Of a stretch of 64,000 nucleotides of DNA, positions 17,256 through 24,503 are shown one piece after another. Made by a program: the position numbers and the translations under genes. Position 1 is the first letter of the stretch. Every line of letters begins with the position of its first letter. This DNA is from Aliiruegeria haliotis. GTDB taxonomy: Bacteria > Pseudomonadota > Alphaproteobacteria > Rhodobacterales > Rhodobacteraceae. The DNA lies in contig NZ_PVTD01000005.1 of the NCBI RefSeq assembly GCF_003003255.1, positions 186,001 through 250,000 of the forward strand, read 5' to 3'. The notes under the pieces were generated by a model. The model did not search any database. It saw only the letters and a list, made by a program, of their open reading frames with translations, and was not told the DNA's origin.

Positions 17256-19579
17256 GCAACATCTCCTGGTATTGAGATTTCAAAAATTGCTCGGCTTCCA
17301 TCACCGACCAACACCATTGTCCCCCCCATCGTCTCGATGATCTGCCTTGCGCTGTACAGCCCTAGCCCTGTTCCTTTCGTTGATCCTGTGTATCCGCGCT
17401 CAAAGATCTTCGCCGGATCCACTCGTCGTGTGTCGATGCCAAGTCCGTCGTCGGAAACAAGAATAGCGATGGACTTTGCCGACTTCTTCGACACTTTGAA
17501 CTCAATCTGGCTCGCCTTGGCCTTGCGAGCATTGTCTAGAAGGTTGTCGATCAGAACAGCGACATCGACGGGCGAAAACTCTCTGTGCAAAGAGACGTTT
17601 CCAGCTTCCAACTTCACGTTGGGTAGATCGGGAACGCCTGCAACGCGAACCTCAAAATACTCCCCGATAAACTGAACAATGTCGCCGTCAACTCGGTCCG
17701 TTTCAAGATCGACACGGATGTTGGGTGCAAAGGATAGCACGCTTCGTAACCTGTCACCTGATAGGTGCGCACCGGCGAGTGAAACCGAAACTCTTCTGGC
17801 TGCTTGCCGAATCGTGGCGAAAAGGTCCTCAGCCTCTTCCAAATCTTCAAGTTCATCCGCCTCTTGGGCCGAAGAAAGCAGCGAGTTCACTTCATGAACC
17901 GCATTTGATACTGCTGACGACAGATGACCAAGGTGAATCGTTGCTTGATGCATCAGTAGTTGAACCCTTTCAATATCAATGTCCTTGCTACTTCCTAGGA
18001 AAGCCGCCTGCTGTTCTAAGAGCGCAATCCTCGCATCGGCTCTTTGTCGTTCTTCCAGAGCTCTACGCGCTTGCTCGCGAGCTTCTTCGCGTGACTGTTT
18101 GAGTTGTTCGATTCGCCTACGCGCGCTTTCGACTTGATCAAGAAGCGCTGGGTCTCCTCGACGCTCAGCCAAGTCGGACATGGCACGAAGGGCCTTATCC
18201 GTAATGTGATCTGGGTCCTCAGATACTTTGACAATGTCTTTGTCAAAATAGTCGATCACAACATCTGTGGATCGCGCTAGATTTCCTACAACGGTTAGAA
18301 CTCTGGAGCGAGCACTGTCGGTTTCAAGTCCGTCTGCTGTGTCCCGGTCCTGATCCTGCTTGTCTTGCCAGTTTACGCCAACAACATATCTTTCAAGGCG
18401 GAACACCATATTTGTGCGTATTGCCTCGTAAAGTGCTCGGCTTCTTGCATCTTCGACAAGACCGGCGTCACGACTTGAAACCTCGCGAAACAATTTCGGA
18501 CGTGCGAGAACATCCACTCGCCCCAATACGTCTCGGGTTCCAAAGTATCGAGATTGGCCCTGCTGCTTTCTTCGATTTAGACCGAAAGTATCGTCCGTTT
18601 CATCTCCGATTGGAGATATCCGAAATCCATTCAAAAACAGAAAGATGCTTCCAAACTCTACAGGTCGAACACCCATACGCCTAGTAAAAGTGGATTTTGC
18701 CGACCGGTTGAGAAAGTATATTTGACCAGTAACTTCGCAATCAATCAACTCTTCGTAGGGAGAGGGTTCGCGAATGGCATAGATCTTCCTCCCCCGGTCA
18801 TATAGGGTGCTGGAAATCTCTCCATGTTCAATCTTTACTTCGATCCGGCTGGTTTTTTGTTCAAGGAGGTCCGAGATCTCATTTCCAACAGGGCCATCAA
18901 CACCATCTATCCATTTATCTGATCCATCATAAAGCCACGTTGAAACTTCGACAGTATCAGTTGTGCCGAATGGATCAATTAGTTTAGCTAGATCTCGGCG
19001 GAGACGTCGAACACGCTCCTCATTCCATCTATGTCGGGTTCCCTTAATCACCAATACCGTACCACTACCCTCCGGGAGTGTAGCGTTGCTTGTTTCAGGG
19101 AAGCTATTTGCTTGTGACACCAAAACGTCAATTTCTTGAAACTCTTCCGAACTGCTTTCTTCGAACAAAGTCCAGTCTATAGAGAGCTTTGCTATTTCAT
19201 CCGAGCTCTCACTCCTGCTGAAGAGTTCAAGACCTACTCCAAGTGTATCGCAAGCGAACCTTCCGATTCCTTTGCTACCTGCAAACTGCCCTCCAGGTCG
19301 GATTTTGTCTCGATAGTTATCAGCTTGAGCCAGAGCTTTTTCAGAATAAGCGACAAAAAGCCATTTCTCTCTAATATCAGATTGAGACATGCCGTGGCCA
19401 TCATCTACAATTGTAATGGTTTCGGCCTCTGTATCAAACTCAATGCCGACTGATGTGGCTCCAGCGTCGAACGAGTTTTTGACAAGCTCAAAGATGGCGA
19501 CAAACTCGTTGGTCACCAAATCTCGACCGATGATGTCCTTTAGGTGCGAGCTGATTCTGAACTTGTCGTGTCCTTGCAT
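17252..19579 (-). CDS. Double-GHKL ATPase: MORC/MutL-like N-terminus plus histidine-kinase C-terminus
   Basis: A 775-residue protein with two ATP-binding GHKL domains. The first (about 15-200) has ELVKNSFDAGAT, DDGHGM and GSKGIGRF, as in Hsp90/MutL/MORC, followed by an S5-like region to about 400. A coiled coil (about 480-525) and a possible dimerisation helix with His552 or His562 (IHLGHLSSAV, AVHEVNSLL) precede a second GHKL domain with NLLDNARKA, SDDGLGID and TKGTGLGLYSARQI, as in sensor kinases. No membrane span. It is paired with the receiver gene and lies beside a C5-methyltransferase. MORC-type ATPases have been described in restriction-modification loci (Iyer, Abhiman and Aravind). 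Confidence 0.9.
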   Translation of the reverse strand: MQGHDKFRISSHLKDIIGRDLVTNEFVAIFELVKNSFDAGATSVGIEFDTEAETITIVDDGHGMSQSDIREKWLFVAYSEKALAQADNYRDKIRPGGQFAGSKGIGRFACDTLGVGLELFSRSESSDEIAKLSIDWTLFEESSSEEFQEIDVLVSQANSFPETSNATLPEGSGTVLVIKGTRHRWNEERVRRLRRDLAKLIDPFGTTDTVEVSTWLYDGSDKWIDGVDGPVGNEISDLLEQKTSRIEVKIEHGEISSTLYDRGRKIYAIREPSPYEELIDCEVTGQIYFLNRSAKSTFTRRMGVRPVEFGSIFLFLNGFRISPIGDETDDTFGLNRRKQQGQSRYFGTRDVLGRVDVLARPKLFREVSSRDAGLVEDARSRALYEAIRTNMVFRLERYVVGVNWQDKQDQDRDTADGLETDSARSRVLTVVGNLARSTDVVIDYFDKDIVKVSEDPDHITDKALRAMSDLAERRGDPALLDQVESARRRIEQLKQSREEAREQARRALEERQRADARIALLEQQAAFLGSSKDIDIERVQLLMHQATIHLGHLSSAVSNAVHEVNSLLSSAQEADELEDLEEAEDLFATIRQAARRVSVSLAGAHLSGDRLRSVLSFAPNIRVDLETDRVDGDIVQFIGEYFEVRVAGVPDLPNVKLEAGNVSLHREFSPVDVAVLIDNLLDNARKAKASQIEFKVSKKSAKSIAILVSDDGLGIDTRRVDPAKIFERGYTGSTKGTGLGLYSARQIIETMGGTMVLVGDGSRAIFEISIPGDVA

Positions 19580-19729
19580 GAAGACTTGCTACTCCAGTTG
19601 CCTCACAGAGCGAAGCCTGAACACTACATCACTGAACATGGGGCATCGACAGTTGCTGAATACGCTCAATGGCATCGTCAGTGAGCCAAGCTCGACTTGC
19701 ATGCGTTCTTGAAGGAAGCCACAGCCAGA

Positions 19730-21286
19730 TCAATGCCTAGGCGTTGGCAAGGACACAGTGTTTGAGTCGAAATCGACGAAACGAGCGAACTGCTTTCGAA
19801 GAATACGGCTAAGCTTTGCGAGTAAGTTCGGATCTCGAATATCGGGGCTAGGCTCAACATCAGCAGGCCCGCACATGTCGGCACAGCCGCCATTGAAGCC
19901 AGCGATTTCGTCGGCCAGCTCGTCGGCGGCTTCGGCCAGCTCGTCGGCCTGCCGGATTACTGACCCGCTGCTTTGTAGATCGCTAGAACTGCGTTCATGC
20001 GTTTCACTAGCTCGTTGTTCGTTTTCTGTAGCTGTGTTTGCTGCTCGATGATCGTTTTCAATAGTTCTCTGATTGTCTCGTCTTTGCTCATGTCGCTCTG
20101 CCTCTCTGCGTTTGCTGTGGTTGTGTTGTTTGAGTGCCGCCAGCTCGTCGGTCAGCTCGTCGCTGGCCACGACTCTACGGGCCTTGTCGAGCTGAGATGC
20201 ACCCCGACGGGGCCGGTTGTGCTCTCGCAACTCTGCGGTGATTGCGTCGTATCGCTCGGCGCTGTTGATGCGTTGCAGCTCGGTTGGCTCATTGAGCAAT
20301 TCGATTGCTGCGTCTCCGAAGTCGGCTTCGGATCGGGCGTCGATCAGCTCGGCGGGTTCATGAGCTGGTCTAGTTTCGATTCCGTCCGCATCGTGATTTC
20401 GATCAGCTCCCGCAACAGGGGTAGGAGCGGATCGGCCCCGGCCTCGGTCGGCCTGACGTAAGCTAGAATCTCCGTCGTGTCTCGCTTCGTCGCTTCGATC
20501 TTGATCGCGATCTCGTTGCCGCTCGGCTTCCCGGTATTCGTTGATTGCCGCGACGGCTTCGGCTCGCCGCTCAAGGAATTCTGCGACGTGCTTCGGGGCG
20601 GCTGGTGCTGGTCTGTCATGTTGTAGTGCCTCCTGTTGGCGTTTTCTCCATCGCTTTAGTGCGTGGATTGTGGATTTCGGGGCGGTGGGAATTCTCAGTT
20701 CCTCGGGGATCGGCTTTGCCGACACCTCGGCGTTGATGCCGTGCCGGTCGAAAAACTGGTTCATGCGGTCGGCAAACTGGTCTCGCATTTCGCGACCTTT
20801 GCCCTCCGTCATGATCGAGTTGAATTCGCGATCTTTCTTCTTGTCGAAGCCAGCAGCTCCGACATGACGAAGCGAGATCAGCGCCGAAACGTGGTCATTT
20901 TCGCCGTTGCCAAAAATGCCGCCGTCCTCGTGCCTCGCGAACTCGACGCCAAAGCCGCGATCAACGAGGGGTTGCAGCATTTCGCGAGCAAACTCGTTGC
21001 GAAGTTCGCCGGGAACTTCGTGCGGAATCGAAAAGTCGAACGTGCGAGCTGTCTGCGCATCTTTGCGACGCTCGACGCCTTCGGCTTCGGTCCACATGGC
21101 CACCGGATCGTGCATCCGCTCGGGCGCATCGGCGGGCAACATGACTTCAGAATGTTGCAGCTCGTCGGCCTTGTGCGAGAAGTCAAATTCGGGGTCCTTA
21201 GAGCATCGCTGATAGGCTGAGCGGCGCAGAGCGCTGCCGCCCTGCGATCTCTGAACCACTCCGAAGCTGACCCGAAAATAAGCCAT
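19730..21286 (-). CDS. MobA/MobL-type (MOBQ) relaxase
   Basis: A 518-residue protein whose first 210 residues match the MobA/MobL relaxases that nick oriT and pilot DNA in conjugative mobilization. The nicking tyrosine (ALRRSAYQRC, about Tyr25) and the block VERRKDAQTARTFDF are present. The metal-binding motif, normally NPHAHxxxxxR, reads NDHVSALISLR, so the second histidine is missing. From about residue 235 on the protein is a long, low-complexity, charged region rich in AELADE-type repeats. The oriT candidate lies 33 bp upstream. No partner T4SS is present. Confidence 0.85.
   Translation of the reverse strand: MAYFRVSFGVVQRSQGGSALRRSAYQRCSKDPEFDFSHKADELQHSEVMLPADAPERMHDPVAMWTEAEGVERRKDAQTARTFDFSIPHEVPGELRNEFAREMLQPLVDRGFGVEFARHEDGGIFGNGENDHVSALISLRHVGAAGFDKKKDREFNSIMTEGKGREMRDQFADRMNQFFDRHGINAEVSAKPIPEELRIPTAPKSTIHALKRWRKRQQEALQHDRPAPAAPKHVAEFLERRAEAVAAINEYREAERQRDRDQDRSDEARHDGDSSLRQADRGRGRSAPTPVAGADRNHDADGIETRPAHEPAELIDARSEADFGDAAIELLNEPTELQRINSAERYDAITAELREHNRPRRGASQLDKARRVVASDELTDELAALKQHNHSKRREAERHEQRRDNQRTIENDHRAANTATENEQRASETHERSSSDLQSSGSVIRQADELAEAADELADEIAGFNGGCADMCGPADVEPSPDIRDPNLLAKLSRILRKQFARFVDFDSNTVSLPTPRH
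20344..20619 (-). CDS. Possible gene embedded in the relaxase gene in another frame
   Basis: A 91-residue open frame on the same strand as the relaxase but in a different frame, under the relaxase's low-complexity linker. It begins MTDQHQPPRSTSQNS and its C-terminal half (LLPLLRELIEITMRTESKLD) has the hydrophobic pattern of an amphipathic helix. In RSF1010-type mobilization regions mobB is embedded in mobA in just this way. I see no strong ribosome site, so this is a possibility only. Confidence 0.3.
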   Translation of the reverse strand: MTDQHQPPRSTSQNSLSGEPKPSRQSTNTGKPSGNEIAIKIEATKRDTTEILAYVRPTEAGADPLLPLLRELIEITMRTESKLDQLMNPPS

Positions 21287-21318
21287 GTGTTTTCGCTCTT
21301 AGCTCCGCAAGACGAAGC

Positions 21319-21354
21319 ACGTTGGCCTTGGCCAACGTATAAGCGAGCATCCCC
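21319..21354 (+). other. Candidate origin of transfer (oriT)
   Basis: An 8-bp perfect inverted repeat ACGTTGGC/GCCAACGT with a 4-nt loop (21319-21338) is followed by ATAAGCGAGCATCCCC. MOBQ oriTs consist of an inverted repeat followed by a nick core of the TAA-x-x-GCGC-CC kind, and this site lies just upstream of the MOBQ-like relaxase gene. Assigned by resemblance and position. Confidence 0.6.
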
Positions 21355-21460
21355 TTTCTTTTGAACTTCCCTTGCAATTTTAAATTGTGTGCGCATTTGA
21401 GAAATCAAGACTTTCAATTTCGGTTTATGTTTTTGAAGTCAGTTGGGGAGATTTTCATAC

Positions 21461-21751
21461 GTGCAAAATAGAAAGACGGAGTTAGAAAAGGCAGAGGAAC
21501 GGTTTCTGAAGGCAAAACTGAAGCTCGCGGAAGTGAAAAGGCGTGCTGGAGACGCCGAAAGAAAGAGGCGTGACACTGCACTGTTCACAATCGGAGCTTG
21601 TTTCGCTGCCTTACTGCGTGATCGACCAGATTTTGCCCGAAAATTTTGGAGCGAATATCTGTGTCACCTCGCGCCAGAGCTGATGAACGACACACGACGC
21701 AGGGCGTTGCGCGAAGTCTTTGATCTGGAGTCCAAGCATGACGAAACCTGA
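21461..21751 (+). CDS. MobC-like accessory mobilization protein (tentative)
   Basis: A 96-residue protein transcribed away from the relaxase. The N-terminal 40 residues form a charged coiled coil (LEKAEERFLKAKLKLAEVKR), followed by ERKRRDTALFTIGACFAALL. A basic RKxRDxxxxxxG pattern after a coiled coil is typical of small accessory proteins beside MOBQ relaxases. I start at GTG 21461, which has GGGGAG 10 nt upstream, instead of an upstream TTG. Family assignment is an inference from shape and position. Confidence 0.6.
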   Translation: MQNRKTELEKAEERFLKAKLKLAEVKRRAGDAERKRRDTALFTIGACFAALLRDRPDFARKFWSEYLCHLAPELMNDTRRRALREVFDLESKHDET

Positions 21752-21767
21752 GTGATTTCGGTAGCTT

Positions 21768-22004
21768 ATGTCGCGCCTCTTGTTCGCGGAGTCGGGGCTG
21801 CAACAGCTCGAAGATGGGGCGGCGCTGGCGCGCATGACTGATGTGCATCGCTCATACAGAGCGTTCAAGGATGCGGAGCTGGAAAAGGAAGAAGCGGAAG
21901 AAAAAATGAAGGCCGCAGGCGACGAGCTGGTGAAAGCGATTGACGGATATGGCGAGCTGAAAGATTTGCCGCATCCTATGAAAGATTATCGAGCGGGACT
22001 TTAA
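21768..22004 (+). CDS. Small unknown protein, coiled-coil
   Basis: A 78-residue charged protein (starting MSRLLFAESGLQQLEDGAAL), with a glutamate/lysine-rich helix (DAELEKEEAEEKMKAAGDEL). It lies 16 bp after the MobC-like gene on the same strand. No recognisable domain. Confidence 0.6.
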   Translation: MSRLLFAESGLQQLEDGAALARMTDVHRSYRAFKDAELEKEEAEEKMKAAGDELVKAIDGYGELKDLPHPMKDYRAGL

Positions 22005-22032
22005 AATAGGGCGGAATTTACCGAGGACAGAA

Positions 22033-22197
22033 ATGGATAACACTCTAGAAATAAAGAGGGCCATGGAGACATATTTTCGCGAGCAATATGAACTTCAAGA
22101 GCGAACTATTCGGCACTTGGAAAGCATCGAAAAGCAAAACAAGGTTTTGATTTCAATTTTCGGTGCTGCCGCGAAACATTTGGATTCCGAGCAATGA
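22033..22197 (+). CDS. Small unknown protein (54 residues)
   Basis: A 54-residue open frame: MDNTLEIKRAMETYFREQYE, then a helical segment ending in AAAKHLDSEQ. It has an AGGAC element 6 nt before the ATG, and its stop overlaps the next start (ATGA). That overlap and its place in a same-strand series make it credible despite its size. Function unknown. Confidence 0.6.
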   Translation: MDNTLEIKRAMETYFREQYELQERTIRHLESIEKQNKVLISIFGAAAKHLDSEQ

Positions 22198-22391
22198 TCC
22201 GGGGTCTATTCATCTTGGGGTCAATGTTGACACAAATGCACCTGCTGCGAGCGAAGAAGCTCAAACGCCGCCGCCGCTTGAGAGCGAATAGGCGGACAGC
22301 CCGCGCGGCTGCTGGTTTGCTCGCGGCACATCGAGCGATGCACATCGCGAAGAAGCAAGCTGCTCGCTACGCCGCTGAACTGGGGATGTGA
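22194..22391 (+). CDS. Small basic unknown protein
   Basis: A 65-residue strongly basic protein (LLRAKKLKRRRRLRANRRTA) with a hydrophobic N-terminal segment (MIRGLFILGSMLTQMHLL), consistent with a short membrane-associated or nucleic-acid-binding peptide. It overlaps the previous gene by ATGA. No family recognised. Confidence 0.5.
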   Translation: MIRGLFILGSMLTQMHLLRAKKLKRRRRLRANRRTARAAAGLLAAHRAMHIAKKQAARYAAELGM

Positions 22392-22392
22392 G

Positions 22393-22734
22393 ATGCTGAC
22401 AGATGGACAGCGATACACGATGAAAATGACGATGTTGCTCCACGAAGATTCAGAGCGATTGCGAAAGGTTTGGGCGATCAGGAATGAACGTCTGCGGGCT
22501 GGATCGTTTCCGCTTTCTGTCGAAGAAGCTGCTGAGATCGTCACTGGCCTCGGTTACAAAGAAGAGTCTTCGCGCTGGTATCAAATGGTCTGGAAGCTAT
22601 CGCGGGTGCCTGTCGGCGAGCTACGTCGTTCTCGCAGCCAGTTCCAGCACGACGAAGGCGGAGATCCCGGCGACGATGGTGCGCCGGGGTTGTCGATGGA
22701 TATCGACTCGATCCTGAAAGACGCAGGTTTGTAG
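22393..22734 (+). CDS. Unknown protein closing the rightward small-gene operon
   Basis: A 113-residue protein starting MLTDGQRYTMKMTMLLHEDS, with a central segment (SVEEAAEIVTGLGYKEESSR) that could be a helix-turn-helix, and an acidic C-terminus. It starts 1 nt after the preceding stop. The segment NERLRAGSFPLSVEEAAEIV hints at a DNA-binding role, not demonstrated. Confidence 0.6.
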   Translation: MLTDGQRYTMKMTMLLHEDSERLRKVWAIRNERLRAGSFPLSVEEAAEIVTGLGYKEESSRWYQMVWKLSRVPVGELRRSRSQFQHDEGGDPGDDGAPGLSMDIDSILKDAGL

Positions 22735-22921
22735 GGGCTGTCTGCCCCAGGCCCTGTGGGCCTCCCCCGAAGGTTTTTTCGCTCGGAAATGAGGCGATAA
22801 GGCTTCTCCTGGCCGAAGCTTGCGGAGACCAAGAGAACGACGGGGTTGCTATTTGCGAGCTGCCGCACACTTACAACATGTCCGCGTGAGCTGGGGAGCA
22901 AATCGCGGAACTCGGAAATGC

Positions 22922-22963
22922 CCCTCGGTCTGTTCACCTCAATGTCAGCCGAGGGTTTTTTTT
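22922..22963 (+). terminator. Rho-independent terminator
   Basis: CCCTCGG (22922-22928) pairs with CCGAGGG (22949-22955), followed directly by eight T residues. It would end rightward transcripts from the mobC-like operon and lies at the 3' end of the convergent leftward gene at 22962. Confidence 0.75.
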
Positions 22964-23165
22964 ATAGGAAATCGTTAAACGCGCCGCAGCTCTCGCAGGT
23001 CTTCCAGGGGATCCGCTCGCCGTTTATGAAGTCGAGCACTTCTGATCGCGGCGCGGTTTCCTCGTTCCAGCCTGGTTGTGTCCACGCTGGAATTTCACGC
23101 TCGATACTCCAACGTGTCTCGCGTTCGCAGCGGTCGTTTTCTGTGTCTACAGATTCTCTGTCCAT
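22962..23165 (-). CDS. Small unknown protein with a CxxC motif
   Basis: A 67-residue protein (MDRESVDTENDRCERETRWS and on) ending with WKTCESCGAFNDFL, so it has one CxxC near the C-terminus and could bind zinc as a dimer. Its leader has an AAACAAGGAAA ribosome site. It is the last gene of the leftward parA operon. Function unknown. Confidence 0.6.
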   Translation of the reverse strand: MDRESVDTENDRCERETRWSIEREIPAWTQPGWNEETAPRSEVLDFINGERIPWKTCESCGAFNDFL

Positions 23166-23179
23166 AACGATTTCCTTGT

Positions 23180-23811
23180 TTAATTGTTTATTTGTTGAGT
23201 GATGTGATCGAATAGGGGGCGGGCACTGTCGTTCACTGACTGAAAGCGGGTTTCGGTCAATGCGGTGCCTTCTTCGCCACAGCGCCGCCAGCTGGGGCGG
23301 TAGAGTAGATGGCTGGGCAAGGTCGCATAGTCCGTTGTCTCAAGCCATTCTCTCGCGTTCTTAGCTTCGGCTTCGGTGGATACCTGGCTAAGTGCAAATG
23401 CGATGCGAGCGAGCGGGATTCGGGCGTCCACGAGCGCATGAGCGAGGTTTACGGAAGGCTTGAGATCGTCAAACGAATTGCTCGTTGGGATGATCGCTAG
23501 ATTAGACCGCTCGGCGGCTTCGATGCTCTCGCTGTTAGCGTGGGGGCGTCCGTCGATGATTAACACGTCATAACCACGACCGAGGTTTAGCGCCTCTTTG
23601 ACTGACTTAGCTTCCACGGCCTCTACAGCCTGGACCAGCTCTGCCGCTGCCCGAAGCTCGGCCCATTCGGCGCTTGTGGCTTGCTGTGTGTCCAGATCGG
23701 CCAACCGTGGGCGCTAGCCGATCTTCGACAGCTCCACGGCTAGGGTGCGAGCGAGTGAGCTTTTGCCGACTCCGCCTTTTTTTGAGACAGGAAGCTGACA
23801 ACGTAGGTCAT
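23180..23811 (-). pseudogene. ParA-family partition ATPase, broken by frameshift and stop
   Basis: Reading from the ATG at 23811 (overlapping the upstream stop as ATGA) gives MTYVVSFLSQK, then the frame fails at a run of seven A. Shifting by one restores the deviant Walker A, KGGVGKSSLARTLAVELSKI, which runs into a TAG before the frame continues as RLADLDTQQA. The intact rest (from 23704) has the Walker B-like VLIIDGRPHANSES and the usual ParA C-terminus. So the ATP-binding loop is separated from the body by one frameshift and one nonsense codon. As written the gene cannot make a full ParA. Confidence 0.8.
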
Positions 23812-24008
23812 ATACCCCAGCCTCGTTTTGTGTCTGCGATGAGTCCCGCCACGCGGTCTAGTTCGTCTCGAATGAGCCCGAGCAGCTTTGAATCAGTTGT
23901 GCGACTGCGCAGAGCGCGCAGGCTTCCAGCGCATTCTTCTAAGGCTGTCGCATCGCCGGTCGCATCGTCGATCTGATTAATGATCTGATTTAGCTTACTC
24001 TCGCTCAT
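23808..24008 (-). CDS. Small unknown protein of the parA operon
   Basis: A 66-residue helical protein (MSESKLNQIINQIDDATGDA and on). Its start overlaps the upstream gene and its stop overlaps the parA start, both as ATGA, so it is embedded in a translationally coupled operon. Unknown function; a partner of ParA is possible. Confidence 0.65.
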   Translation of the reverse strand: MSESKLNQIINQIDDATGDATALEECAGSLRALRSRTTDSKLLGLIRDELDRVAGLIADTKRGWGI

Positions 24009-24343
24009 GCTGTGGATTCCTTGTTTATTTGCTTAAGTGTTGACGCTGCGAGTTTAGCGGTCGCAAGACCGAAAGCTTTTTGCGTGATCTGTTCGATAGC
24101 GTGGCGCAAGTCTTCAACCAGATCGTCGATTTCGAGCCTGTCGGCCTCGGCTTCGACGTAGTGACGCGCGGATTCCAGCAGTCCGATATGGCGGACAAGC
24201 GTGCTCTGGTTCCGCATCGTTAAGCTAACCTTAAAAATGCGGTCTGCTGGCTCGGTCGATATTGTGACGGCATCGAGCAGCATGGTGGTGTTGTTCATAT
24301 CAGTGCGGATTGCTTCCATGAGTTCGGGGGCCAAGTGCGGCAT
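24005..24343 (-). CDS. Unknown protein heading the parA operon
   Basis: A 112-residue acidic helical protein (MPHLAPELMEAIRTDMNNTT and on), with no DNA-binding motif that I can see. It is the first gene of a leftward operon (24343 to 22962) that contains the broken parA. The leader contains TAAACAAG and AGGAAA upstream of the start. Function unknown. Confidence 0.65.
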   Translation of the reverse strand: MPHLAPELMEAIRTDMNNTTMLLDAVTISTEPADRIFKVSLTMRNQSTLVRHIGLLESARHYVEAEADRLEIDDLVEDLRHAIEQITQKAFGLATAKLAASTLKQINKESTA

Positions 24344-24503
24344 AGCTTGTTTCCTGTTAACTTGTTTAGGTGTTACCGAAAGCGGTGAGGGTGGCAGCCC
24401 AGGTCACAGGGAACCGGAGACCTAGACTATGTACGGTTGTGACGAGGCTGCCTAGGATACCCACAGGAGCATCCCAAGCTGCAATAAACCAAAGGTGTTT
24501 GCC

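Noticed and set aside
22749-22763. AGGCCC/GGGCCT hairpin as terminator of the small-gene operon
   Set aside because: The T-run begins too far after the stem; the hairpin at 22922 with a direct T-tract is better.
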